Origin: CAZEGV01 sp964511645 | GTDB lineage: Bacteria; Bacteroidota; Bacteroidia; Cytophagales; JAAEPT01 | NCBI GenBank assembly: GCA_964511645.1 | Contig: CAZEGV010000029.1 | Location: forward strand, 1-35,835 | Length of the DNA stretch: 35,835 nt | Direction of reading: 5' to 3' | Part shown: in pieces, positions 1-8,141 of the stretch | Numbering within the stretch: position 1 is the stretch's first letter | Layout of the letters: each line of letters begins with the position of its first letter | Notes under the pieces: generated by a model | Told to the model about the DNA's origin: nothing | Databases searched by the model: none | What the model saw: the letters and a program-made list of their open reading frames with translations, nothing else | Position numbers and translations under genes: made by a program

Positions 1-54
1 CAAAAAACAATTCAATCTAAATTAGACTCATATTATAGTTAAACTGGTATTAGA
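1..54 (+). repeat. 54-bp dispersed repeat, left copy
   Basis: Aligns without gaps to 34391-34444 with 8 mismatches in 54 positions (about 85% identity). The reading frame is conserved: QKTIQSKLDSYYS then stop here, QKTIQSNLDAYYDQ in the other copy. This copy is the 5' part of the degenerate transposase-like frame at 1-174. Confidence 0.75.
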
Positions 55-227
55 GGTGGTGAAGCTCGATACAAGGGGATTAAAAAAATGCACACCCAAA
101 ACCTACTTGAGGCTATGTGTTACAACATATACAGGAGTCCTGGGATAATTGTATTATTAACTCACTTTGGGTAAAAATAACGGATATAAAAAGAGAGAAT
201 TGACTACAAGGGTTTTGCAACGGTCTT
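1..227 (+). mobile_element. Degenerate insertion-sequence 3' remnant
   Basis: Frame 1 reads through 1-174 with one internal TAA at 40-42. After that stop it encodes residues reading GIRGGEARYKGIKK, then MHTQNLLEAMCYNIYRSPG. The pattern R-x-RY-[KR]-G-x-x-K...Q-x-LL-x-A...N-x-x-R is familiar from the C-terminus of DDE transposases of the IS1182/IS5 type. About 35 bases past the stop at 172-174 lies GGGTTTTGCAACGGTCT (210-226), which resembles the terminal inverted repeats of such elements. I infer the truncated right end of a dead IS whose 5' part lies outside the window or is lost. Family assignment is from memory of the C-terminal motif, so moderate confidence. Confidence 0.5.
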
Positions 228-240
228 AGAATATAAAACC

Positions 241-341
241 ATTAACCCGATGAATGTATAACGTTATTTAATTTTTTACAAAAAACGGGGAATAAGCTGT
301 TTATATGAAAACGAATACCGTTTCGTATCCGTCGGGTTAAT
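241..341. repeat. Inverted repeat with inner hairpin
   Basis: ATTAACCCGA at 241-250 is exactly complementary to TCGGGTTAAT at 332-341, a 10-bp perfect stem enclosing 81 bases. Inside it, ACGAA (311-315) and TTCGT (322-326) can form a smaller hairpin. It lies between the IS remnant and the 3' end of the DUF547 gene, so it could be a boundary or processing structure. Function unknown. Confidence 0.5.
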
Positions 342-344
342 ATT
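329..344 (+). repeat. 16-bp dispersed repeat, copy 1
   Basis: CCGTCGGGTTAATATT is identical to 7478-7493. Both copies lie just past the 3' end of an accessory-looking gene (the DUF547 lipoprotein here, the CPBP protease there). An exact 16-mer shared between two intergenic regions is unlikely by chance in 36 kb. Confidence 0.65.
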
Positions 345-406
345 GTAGACACAACAAATAGATACTTAAAAATTTTATAGGTCTCTTTAATCGATTTTTT
401 CATTAA

Positions 407-1129
407 TTAAAGTTTTACCTTCCAACTCCAAGGATAGTATTCTATTTTATAATTGTTTGGTAACTCCTCTCGGTGTTTATTGATGTATTGGCGGACTTGA
501 CTAGTATCTCCAAACTCTTCTTTGAACCATAAAAATAATTCAGGAATAAGTATTAGCTCAGATGCAGGTTTAATACGAATAAACTTATTGTCACTCAAAA
601 TTCTTATTAATTTACTCTTTGTTTGCTCATTAAACTCTTGTTGGACAAAAGGTTTCCCATCAAAACAATGATCACTATAACCTCCATAAGGTATAAGTAA
701 TAGATAGCTTGGATTGCTAAATAATGGTTTTATTTTTTGCTTTCGCAAACTATTCATTGAATATGATTTTGCATCAATCGTAAAGATTTTTTTTGTGAAA
801 AAATCTTTTACATCAGTGATGTATGCAATAGGTTGGTGACTAGCTATTTGTTTGATAAACATCAACTCGTATAAGTTGAGATAATATATTTTCAGAAAAG
901 TACTGTCTCTATTTTCTAAATCTATATTTTGATAATGATTAAGTATTGTATCAATTTTACTTTCATCGCTGGCCGATACATCTTCATAATGATACAAACC
1001 TTCTTTGGTTTTTTCTGATAAAAAAGTTTCTGTTTCGTTAGCTAGCTTATTTTTTTTACTGCATTTTGTACCAGTACAAGCAGCCAAAATAAGAGAAAGT
1101 ATTAAGGTAATAAGATTTGATTTTTTCAT
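407..1129 (-). CDS. DUF547-domain lipoprotein
   Basis: A 240-residue secreted lipoprotein. The N-terminus MKKSNLITLILSLILAAC is a type II signal with lipobox LAAC and Cys18 as the lipidated residue. The rest resembles a divergent DUF547 (PF04784) domain: YLNLYELMFIKQI matches the family's 'WINLYNALTIK' block, followed by a KxYSMNSLR block, a PYGGYSDHC region in place of the usual 'CGAKGCPPL', an LFLWFKEEFG block (family 'lFkWYkeDFg') and the terminal YYPWSWKVKL (family 'YDWSLN'). DUF547 has no firmly established activity; proteins of this type are secreted. The gene stands alone and is divergent from the TraB gene at 1211. A -7-like box precedes it at 1168-1175. Family call fairly sure, function unknown. 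Confidence 0.7.
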   Translation of the reverse strand: MKKSNLITLILSLILAACTGTKCSKKNKLANETETFLSEKTKEGLYHYEDVSASDESKIDTILNHYQNIDLENRDSTFLKIYYLNLYELMFIKQIASHQPIAYITDVKDFFTKKIFTIDAKSYSMNSLRKQKIKPLFSNPSYLLLIPYGGYSDHCFDGKPFVQQEFNEQTKSKLIRILSDNKFIRIKPASELILIPELFLWFKEEFGDTSQVRQYINKHREELPNNYKIEYYPWSWKVKL

Positions 1130-1167
1130 CTTAATTGTGGATTCTATATTTTTTTTCCGATTTTAGT

Positions 1168-1175
1168 CAAAGATA
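1168..1175 (-). promoter_or_regulatory. Putative -7 box for DUF547 gene
   Basis: On the minus strand the bases read TATCTTTG, matching the Bacteroidota -7 consensus TAnnTTTG, about 40 bases before the ATG at 1129. No TTG is found at the expected -33 spacing, so this is a half-promoter match only. Confidence 0.35.
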
Positions 1176-1210
1176 ATAAATCAAATATACATTACTAGAA
1201 TTAATTTAGC

Positions 1211-4200
1211 ATGAAGCTCCTCATTTTCTTCCTTTTATTCACAGGTTTTTATGCCTCTGCCAGTGATACAACCTATTATAACCGTGATTGGCATAGCACT
1301 ACTAAAAAGAAAGCCACATACTATCGTTTATTGACAGAAATCCAAAAAGGAAGATCTTGGAGGTATGAAGATTATTTCATGAAAAATAATCAATTACAAA
1401 ACGAAGGATTTTTTACTGATAAAAAAACAGAAACAAGGGACAGTGTTTGTATTTGGTATTATGACAATGGAGATGAAAAGCAAAGAGGTTTTTATGACGA
1501 TGGAGAGTTAATTGGTTATTGGAAAGAATATTACAAAGGAAATATTCTTAAAAATGAAGGTGCCTATGACTATGAATGGCGATACGGAAAATGGAAATGG
1601 TATTATAAAAATGCACGATTAATGAGTTATGCCACTTATGACACACTTGGTTTGGTGGGAGAGAAAAAATGGTTCTATGACAATGGAGAAGTAAAAAGAA
1701 TAGAATTTTACGCAGAAAATTTATTGGATTCAACTCAAATAGAATACTATAAGTCTGGACAAAAAAAGTATGAGAAATTTTACAAAGAAGGAATTGTCAA
1801 TAGAGCTTCCAAATTTTGGTATGAGAATGGTCAAATCAAATTTGAACGAACATATAAATCAGGGATAGAAATTGACACATTAGCTCGGTATTGGACAAAA
1901 GTAGGTGATTCAACTACTTATGACGAGCTATTTGACCCTAAAGATGACCATAGTTTGCTTTGGGCAATTACTGGTAATGGGCTAACCAAGCCATCTTATC
2001 TTTTTGGGACGATGCACGTTCGTGATAAGAGAGGCTTTGAGTTTAGTGACACTATGCTCAATATTTTTAACAGTTGTGAAGCATATACAATGGAGATTCA
2101 TCCTGATTCATTATTTGCTTATAAGTATAAATACGAAAAAGAAGACTATCTAAAAAATTCGCCTATCTGGAAAGCAATAAGCAGCAGAAGCTACAGCTAT
2201 CGTTATGGAAAGACTAATCGTTTTTGGGGGCAAAGTCTTAACTCAGTATTTGGCAGAGTAGGTCGTAGACCAGATCCAATGCCTTATTTTGTAGATGCTT
2301 ATTTGTTTAGCTTAGCGCTAAAAAGAGATATGCACGGTTTTGGTTTAGAAACAATTGATGACCATGTAAATGCAGGCCGAGATTTACCTTACTATCGCAA
2401 GCATTTTGATATCCTATCAGAGTTTGATCCGGATGAAGAAATGCTAAATGTGTACCAAAATGGGGACTTAGATAAAATTGGTGCATTATCTGATTTTTTA
2501 AGTACAAGAGAGTTTAATTATCATATACTCATTAAGCGTAATGTAAAGATGGCCGATGCTATAGATTCTTTGGGACATTTGTACAGTACTTTTAATACTT
2601 GTGGCTGTGCTCACCTACCAGGAGAAGATGGTGTGTTGGCTCTCTTGAGAGAAAAAGGATTTACAGTAGAAAAGGTAAAGGTGGATGGTAGTTTTAACGA
2701 GAATGTTTTTGACGAAAAACGCAATAAATATCAGTTGAACCAAAAAAATATTATTGATAGCCTCACTGGCTATAGCGTAAATATGCTAGAAAACCCTAGT
2801 CGTATTAATTATCAGGGTTTTCCTGCTTATGCTCGTATGAATATGATAGAAGAAATTGGATTTCTTTTTATGCCTATAAAAATGACCTATGACTCTCTTA
2901 ACTTAAGCAGAAATAATGTCGAAAAAATCGTATCAAAACTAGTAGGAATACATAAAGATTATTACACTCCAAAAATTAAAAAACTAAAGAAAAAAACTTT
3001 TATGATAAGCTTTGATATCAAAAAGAAAGGAACAATTACACACAATAAAATTTTAGTTAATCCAAGACAAAAATCATTAGCCCTAGCACAAGTAGTCTAT
3101 TGGGATAAGTCTGATAAGAGAACCGAAAAAACAAAAGCATTTTTTGATTCATTTACTAGGAAAAATATTTCTTATAAACAAAAAACTCAAAATTGGATAA
3201 CTAAAACTGATACTATTGGAGGGTACAAAATCTCTTTGCCTCAGCAAGTAGATACAACACAGTATGATGGTCCTTTGTTATCGGCTAAGGATGGTGGTAA
3301 TGAGTATTATGTTTATTATGAAGATGATATATCGTACAGAAGTGATTCTTCTCGCTTGTATAAGTTCAAAAACAAAACAAAACGTAAATATGGTAAAATA
3401 TTAAAGTTAAAAGAATTTACAGAAAATGGTTATGATGGTTTAGAGTGGAGATTTTCCCTATACACAGGGACAAAGGTCTATTACAAAACAATTATTAGAG
3501 GCAATAGAATGTACACATTATCAGCTACTATTCGCAATAAAGACAATGTTGGTAATTTCTTTGACTCATTTCAGTTTACACCTTTAGGTCAAATGCCTAA
3601 CAATTTGTATACAGCTAAGACAGATAGTTTTACAGTAAAAGTACCTAATACTGAAAATGTACATTTTTATTATGATACAGATAGGCGTTATTATAGAGGG
3701 GAGAGAGAGCAACGTAGCTATTATGGTCGTTATTATCAGGCTAAAAATGTGGATGACTATGGTTATGCTGAGGCGGAAGCTGTAGAAGAGTGGAGTTATA
3801 ATAATGATAAAAAAGGATTAATAAATGAGACAAAATACCGTAAGTACAAGCGTGAGCCCAAAACTTATATTTTTCATGATACATTGTCTTCAGTTTATTA
3901 TCGAATTACCGTTAATCGTTATCGCCCATTGTATTATATCGACAAGGGTATGGAACATAGATTTCAGTGGTATATTGATGACGCATCGTGGTTCAGAGAT
4001 TCTGATTCGATTCGGAAAGAGCTTGTAAAAGATGATTTTACTTATCATGGTAAATCTATCATCACTTCTGACGAGAGAAGTACTGATATGAGATATGACC
4101 TAATCTTGAAAGGACAGCATATTTATGAAATTCATGCAGTATATCCAGAAACTACATCTGACAGTATAATTAATCAATTTTACCAATCATTCAACCTTGA

Positions 4201-5527
4201 TTATGTAGCTGATACAGTTAATTTATTACAACCTAAGTTTGACAGTGTCTTAGCAGGGCTCAATAGTGAGGATTCTCTTTTTCAAGAGCAAGCTACTGGT
4301 GCTATAGAATATACCAAGTTTTCTGAATCGTATAACCGAAAAATTGAGAAAATAATTTTTGAAGAAACAAAAAGAGACACTAATCAATATCTTAATAACA
4401 ATTTTGATTTGATAGAAATTCTCCCTAAAAATTACGACAGCACAACGGTGACTTTTTTAAAAGAGTTTTATAAAAACTATTGTGATACATTGCCAAAACA
4501 ATACCTAGTATTGACAGCTCTTGGCAAAATACCTGAGCAAGAGAGTTATAAGTTTATCTTAGAGAATTTCCCTGATAGTATGTCGACTTATGGGGATTAT
4601 GACGGGGATGACTTAGTAGAAATATTTAAAGATAGTACAGAGTTAGCCAATATTTATTTCAAACAGTTAGCCACATTAATTACACACAAAACACAAGGAA
4701 AAAAGTTTATCAATTTATTGTATTGGGGCATCCGAAACGCTAGTAAAGACACACTTGATATTGATTCAATATGTGTATACCGTTCTATTGTTGATACACA
4801 TTTTATAGCTCAAATAAATCGTTATCTCATTATTACTAAAGATTCTTCTGATTACAATAAGGTGAAAAACACTATCAAATCGTTAATGAATTTAGAAAGT
4901 TACTTGGACTATGAGCCAAGTGTAAACGAAGCTTTTCTAAAGCTAAGTAAAGACGACAAAGAAATTAACCTACAAACTACTGCCACCGTTATCTTATTAC
5001 GAAAGGGAGAAAAATTACCTAATGGGCATTTGGATGATTTATATAAAAAAGCTGAAAAAAAATATGTACTGATAGAAGCACTTATGAAGGATGAGTCACT
5101 TGATAGACTTTCTGCTCAATACCGCACACAAGAAGAATTTGCTCAACAGCAATTTAATTATATAGAAGAAGATGGTGACTATTATTACAATGCGTATGAG
5201 AAAATAATTCCGTATAAACGATATAAGAAAAAATACAATGACACAACAAAATATTACTATGCTTTCACATATTATGGCGGATATAACCGTACTCGATATA
5301 TTGGGATTAGTGCCGGTCAACCTAAGGATGGAAAGTCATTTGATTTAGATGCCAAAGAGGTGCTAGGACATGTTCGTTATCATCATGAAGACAAAGTAAA
5401 AGAGCTTATTAAAGAACTCTTTAAAGAATATGAAGAAAAGAATGGTACGAATGTTGACAGAATACAGGGAATAGAAGTAACAGCCGAAGCCGTAGAGGAG
5501 GTCGCTGAAGCAATCGAAGTAGAATAA
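1211..5527 (+). CDS. Secreted MORN-repeat/TraB-GumN giant protein
   Basis: A 1438-residue protein with a cleavable signal peptide (MKLLIFFLLFTGFYASA). Residues about 80-225 hold MORN/YwqK-like repeats with recurring W-[YF]-Y-x-[ND]-G and GxW-[KE]-x-YY units. Residues about 248-485 form a TraB/GumN domain: LLWAITGNG, YLFGTMHV (the G-x-x-H motif), GLETIDDH, and CGCAHLPGEDGV with the HLPG motif near residue 465. Solo GumN proteins are about 280-300 residues, so this is a large fusion. The remaining roughly 950 residues are not assignable by eye; they are Tyr/Lys/Asp-rich and end in an acidic low-complexity tail (EAVEEVAEAIEVE). TraB/GumN proteins have been proposed to be metal-dependent proteases of the Tiki/EreA-like superfamily. 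The next gene follows after 2 bases, implying cotranscription. Domain calls confident, function unknown. Confidence 0.8.
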   Translation: MKLLIFFLLFTGFYASASDTTYYNRDWHSTTKKKATYYRLLTEIQKGRSWRYEDYFMKNNQLQNEGFFTDKKTETRDSVCIWYYDNGDEKQRGFYDDGELIGYWKEYYKGNILKNEGAYDYEWRYGKWKWYYKNARLMSYATYDTLGLVGEKKWFYDNGEVKRIEFYAENLLDSTQIEYYKSGQKKYEKFYKEGIVNRASKFWYENGQIKFERTYKSGIEIDTLARYWTKVGDSTTYDELFDPKDDHSLLWAITGNGLTKPSYLFGTMHVRDKRGFEFSDTMLNIFNSCEAYTMEIHPDSLFAYKYKYEKEDYLKNSPIWKAISSRSYSYRYGKTNRFWGQSLNSVFGRVGRRPDPMPYFVDAYLFSLALKRDMHGFGLETIDDHVNAGRDLPYYRKHFDILSEFDPDEEMLNVYQNGDLDKIGALSDFLSTREFNYHILIKRNVKMADAIDSLGHLYSTFNTCGCAHLPGEDGVLALLREKGFTVEKVKVDGSFNENVFDEKRNKYQLNQKNIIDSLTGYSVNMLENPSRINYQGFPAYARMNMIEEIGFLFMPIKMTYDSLNLSRNNVEKIVSKLVGIHKDYYTPKIKKLKKKTFMISFDIKKKGTITHNKILVNPRQKSLALAQVVYWDKSDKRTEKTKAFFDSFTRKNISYKQKTQNWITKTDTIGGYKISLPQQVDTTQYDGPLLSAKDGGNEYYVYYEDDISYRSDSSRLYKFKNKTKRKYGKILKLKEFTENGYDGLEWRFSLYTGTKVYYKTIIRGNRMYTLSATIRNKDNVGNFFDSFQFTPLGQMPNNLYTAKTDSFTVKVPNTENVHFYYDTDRRYYRGEREQRSYYGRYYQAKNVDDYGYAEAEAVEEWSYNNDKKGLINETKYRKYKREPKTYIFHDTLSSVYYRITVNRYRPLYYIDKGMEHRFQWYIDDASWFRDSDSIRKELVKDDFTYHGKSIITSDERSTDMRYDLILKGQHIYEIHAVYPETTSDSIINQFYQSFNLDYVADTVNLLQPKFDSVLAGLNSEDSLFQEQATGAIEYTKFSESYNRKIEKIIFEETKRDTNQYLNNNFDLIEILPKNYDSTTVTFLKEFYKNYCDTLPKQYLVLTALGKIPEQESYKFILENFPDSMSTYGDYDGDDLVEIFKDSTELANIYFKQLATLITHKTQGKKFINLLYWGIRNASKDTLDIDSICVYRSIVDTHFIAQINRYLIITKDSSDYNKVKNTIKSLMNLESYLDYEPSVNEAFLKLSKDDKEINLQTTATVILLRKGEKLPNGHLDDLYKKAEKKYVLIEALMKDESLDRLSAQYRTQEEFAQQQFNYIEEDGDYYYNAYEKIIPYKRYKKKYNDTTKYYYAFTYYGGYNRTRYIGISAGQPKDGKSFDLDAKEVLGHVRYHHEDKVKELIKELFKEYEEKNGTNVDRIQGIEVTAEAVEEVAEAIEVE

Positions 5528-5529
5528 GT

Positions 5530-6405
5530 ATGATAAACCAAACATTCAGAATAGGAGGAATTCCAGAGCATTTTAATTTTCCTTGGCACATTGCCTTAGA
5601 AGAGGGTAGTTTTTTTGACGCAAATATTTCTATCGAATGGCAAGATATACCTAGCGGTACAGGAGCAATGGCACAAGCACTCAAAGAGAATAAGTTAGAC
5701 ATTGCTATCATGCTTACTGAGGGAGCCGTAAGGGCAATTACAGATGGTTTAAATATACGTATTGTTCAAAATTATGTACTTTCACCTTTAGTCTGGGGTA
5801 TTCATGCTCACCCTCAACACACTGGCAAAGAGATGGATGACTTTAGAGGAGGACAATATGCAATTAGTCGCAGAGGCTCAGGATCTCACTTGATGGCTCA
5901 TGTGGATGCTCGCAATAGAGATTGGAATGTAGAAGCTAGTCAGTTTAATATTGTAGGAGATATTACTGGTGCAATAAAATCTATACATAATAGTGAAACT
6001 GATTTATACTTTGGTGAAAAGTTTACAATGAAACCTTATGTAGACAAAAGAGAATTGACATTGATAGATATTTGCCCAAGCCCTTGGTCTTGTTTTGTCT
6101 TGGTGGCTCGTAATGAAGTACTAATTAATCAGTCAAAAAAAATTAAAACTTTACAAAAAATAATTAATCAGTCTTGTAAAAACTTTATGAAAGAAGATTT
6201 TGACACAAAAAGTATTGCTAGCCGTTATGAGTTAGAAGAGGAGGATGCTCTTAAATGGTATGACTCTACTAAATGGGCTACCAATAACCGAATTAACAGA
6301 TCTATGCTTAACGAAGTAACAGATACTTTGTATGATTTAAAATTAATTGAACATAAGTTAAAACCAAAGGAAATGTGTCATGAAGATTTTGCTCATTTAA
6401 GTTAA
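5530..6405 (+). CDS. Ca3427-like PBP-fold protein, cytosolic
   Basis: A 291-residue protein matching the type 2 periplasmic-binding fold of the Ca3427-like group: FRIGGIPEHFNFPWHIALEEG at the start, then DIPSGTGAMAQAL, LDIAIMLTEGAVRAI, YVLSPLVWGIHAH and RGSGSHLMA. These blocks are characteristic of this family, which is distantly related to THI5/NMT1-type binding proteins. There is no signal peptide and no ABC permease or ATPase nearby, so it probably acts in the cytosol rather than feeding a transporter. Its ligand is unknown. The start is 2 bases after the stop of the TraB-domain gene, so the two are probably one transcript. Its stop codon lies inside the left arm of the inverted repeat at 6401-6613. 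Confidence 0.75.
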   Translation: MINQTFRIGGIPEHFNFPWHIALEEGSFFDANISIEWQDIPSGTGAMAQALKENKLDIAIMLTEGAVRAITDGLNIRIVQNYVLSPLVWGIHAHPQHTGKEMDDFRGGQYAISRRGSGSHLMAHVDARNRDWNVEASQFNIVGDITGAIKSIHNSETDLYFGEKFTMKPYVDKRELTLIDICPSPWSCFVLVARNEVLINQSKKIKTLQKIINQSCKNFMKEDFDTKSIASRYELEEEDALKWYDSTKWATNNRINRSMLNEVTDTLYDLKLIEHKLKPKEMCHEDFAHLS

Positions 6406-6613
6406 ACGTAGTTTTTTACTTTTGTCTAGTCCTCAAATACGGCTATAGGTAGAATTTATTTGATTTTTACTATGCTTGACATACCGAGTTCGAGATTTTG
6501 TATCTTATAAGATAAGTGCAATCTTTTGCTCTGTTCTATTCATTTTTTCTATTTTTTAACGTATCTTTCAAATACTAAAAAAATGAAAAACCCAGAACGT
6601 AACTACGTTTAGC
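6401..6613. repeat. Inverted-repeat-bounded intergenic block
   Basis: TAAACGTAGTT at 6403-6413 is the exact reverse complement of 6601-6611; extended to 13 bp (6401-6413 against 6601-6613) there is one mismatch. The arms enclose about 190 bases with no convincing ORF and a perfect 14-bp palindrome at 6501-6514. The left arm overlaps the stop codon of the upstream gene and the right arm ends 34 bases before the CPBP protease. It could be a small non-autonomous element, a recombination boundary or a structured 3' UTR. Confidence 0.5.
6501..6514. promoter_or_regulatory. Perfect 14-bp palindrome, operator candidate
   Basis: TATCTTATAAGATA is fully self-complementary. It sits about 134 bases upstream of the CPBP protease start, in the middle of the inverted-repeat-bounded block. 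It could be bound by a dimeric regulator, but no cognate gene is evident. Confidence 0.35.
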
Positions 6614-6647
6614 GGCCGTGGTAATTATTCCATTTTTAAACTTTTAA

Positions 6648-7445
6648 ATGAAAAAAGAATTACGATATATTTTATATAACCTTATTGGGTTCGCAGCTCT
6701 ATTGGAATTATCTAAACCTTTGAAGGAATATCTAATAGCTCAAGAGGTAACAGAGCTAAAAGCACAATTAATAGCTGGAATAACAATAAGACTAACCATA
6801 ATTTCATTGAGCTTATGGGTTATTTGGAAGTTAAAACTGAGAAGATTTAATAACTTTAATAAGAAGACAAAAATTAAAAATCTACAATCATTATTAATCC
6901 CTTCTTTATTTATCTCAATTGGATTAGTAATTAATTGGAATACGTATATAAATACAGAATTAGATATCCTTTTTATGTTTTTTTCTTCTGTTATGATAGT
7001 TGGGGTTGTAGAAGAACTGATATTTAGAGGAACAATACTCCCTCTTTTTATAAACTATCTTAAAAGCCGAAAAAATGTCTTATTTCTTAGCGTCATAATT
7101 TCATCAACAATATTTGGTTTCATTCACTACCTTAATATTCTTAATGAACCTGATAATTTTTGGGGAATTACACATCAAGTATTTCTTGCTATATCAATAG
7201 GTGTGTTTTTGGGAGGATTAATGCTAAGAACAAAAAGTATTTTAATTCCTTCTATAGTTCACGGATTTATTGATTTTTCCTTTGGGACGGGGAAATTAAA
7301 ACAAAATGAATATGAAATTATTACTGAAGAAATTAATTGGAGTTCGATTATTCAAACTATATTATTGTTTAGTTTCATACTTTTATTAGGTGTTTATATG
7401 ACCCGTAAAGTTGAAAAGGAAGAAATTCTAAATACGAAGACATAA
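6648..7445 (+). CDS. CPBP-family intramembrane metalloprotease
   Basis: A 265-residue polytopic membrane protein with about seven or eight hydrophobic segments. It carries the CPBP (CAAX protease and bacteriocin-processing, PF02517) motifs in order: VEELIFRG (EExxxR, near residues 125-130), FGFIHYLN (FxxxH, near 162) and VHGFIDFSFG (HxxxD/N-like, near 205). These provide the catalytic glutamates and metal ligands. In bacteria such proteins range from prenyl-protein-protease-like enzymes to bacteriocin immunity factors; nothing nearby settles the substrate. The gene is flanked by an inverted-repeat block upstream and by the 16-bp dispersed repeat downstream, so it may be a recent insertion. 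Family sure, role unknown. Confidence 0.85.
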   Translation: MKKELRYILYNLIGFAALLELSKPLKEYLIAQEVTELKAQLIAGITIRLTIISLSLWVIWKLKLRRFNNFNKKTKIKNLQSLLIPSLFISIGLVINWNTYINTELDILFMFFSSVMIVGVVEELIFRGTILPLFINYLKSRKNVLFLSVIISSTIFGFIHYLNILNEPDNFWGITHQVFLAISIGVFLGGLMLRTKSILIPSIVHGFIDFSFGTGKLKQNEYEIITEEINWSSIIQTILLFSFILLLGVYMTRKVEKEEILNTKT

Positions 7446-7477
7446 AATATGTAGCCTAATAAAATAACGATGTAAAC

Positions 7478-7493
7478 CCGTCGGGTTAATATT
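7478..7493 (+). repeat. 16-bp dispersed repeat, copy 2
   Basis: Identical to 329-344. Here it overlaps a short palindrome, AACCCG-T-CGGGTT at 7475-7487, which could form a 6-bp hairpin between the CPBP protease and msrA. Confidence 0.65.
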
Positions 7494-7509
7494 AATAGAA
7501 TAATATGTT

Positions 7510-8139
7510 ATGTATAAAATCATTCGCATTATACTTCTTTCAATCAATTTAGTAAATTGTCAATCTACCCAAAATGAGACAATGAAAGAGAGCCAAATTA
7601 ATTTAACAAAAATAGATACTGCCACCTTTGGAGCAGGTTGTTTTTGGTGTGTAGAAACCACCTTTCAGCTATTAGATGGAGTTATAAAAGTAGAGTCAGG
7701 TTATATGGGAGGAAGCACCAAAAACCCAAGCTACAAAGATATTTGTACAGGGCTTACTGGTCATGCAGAAATAATCCAAGTATCATATGATACTACAAAA
7801 ATAGCTTACGACACTCTGCTAAAAATATTTTGGACAGTACATGACCCTACTACCCTCAATCAGCAGGGATCCGATAAAGGTACGCAATACCGTTCTGTTA
7901 TTTTTTATCATAATGATATTCAAAAAGAAAAAGCGATAGCGTACAAAGATGCATTAGCTGAAGCTAAAGTATGGGATAAGCCTATTGTAACAGAAATCTC
8001 TCCAGCCACATCATTTTATATCGCTGAGCTCCATCATCAAAACTATTACAACAATAATACTCAACAACCTTATTGCAGGTATATAATAGAACCAAAGATT
8101 CAGAAATTTAAAAAGGCATTTAAAGACAAAATCAAATAA
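7510..8139 (+). CDS. msrA: Peptide-methionine (S)-S-oxide reductase, lipoprotein
   Basis: Reduces methionine-S-sulfoxide in proteins using thiol electrons. The signature GAGCFWCVE holds catalytic Cys44. Other family blocks are SGYMGGSTKNPSY, GHAEIIQVSYD, FWTVHDPTTLNQQG-SDKGTQYRS and HHQNYYNNN, with a resolving Cys near residue 189 in PYCRYI. The first 17 residues form a lipoprotein-type signal ending LVNC, so this MsrA is probably exported and membrane-anchored, repairing envelope proteins; Asn at -1 of the lipobox is less common. A cytosolic start at internal Met25 cannot be excluded. No msrB is next to it. miaE follows after 2 bases. Confidence 0.92.
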   Translation: MYKIIRIILLSINLVNCQSTQNETMKESQINLTKIDTATFGAGCFWCVETTFQLLDGVIKVESGYMGGSTKNPSYKDICTGLTGHAEIIQVSYDTTKIAYDTLLKIFWTVHDPTTLNQQGSDKGTQYRSVIFYHNDIQKEKAIAYKDALAEAKVWDKPIVTEISPATSFYIAELHHQNYYNNNTQQPYCRYIIEPKIQKFKKAFKDKIK

Positions 8140-8141
8140 AT

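Noticed and set aside
241..341. Integron attC site formed by AACCCGA/TCGGGTT
   Set aside because: The arms pair well, but neither fits the RYYYAAC and GTTRRRY core-site consensus and no integrase is in the window.
5096..5711. Several minus-strand reading frames opposite the TraB and Ca3427-like genes
   Set aside because: They are antisense shadows rich in Ser/Phe/Ile without any family resemblance.
6417..6424. TACTTTTG as a promoter for the CPBP gene
   Set aside because: Matches the -7 box but lies over 220 bases upstream of the gene, with no -33 at the right spacing.
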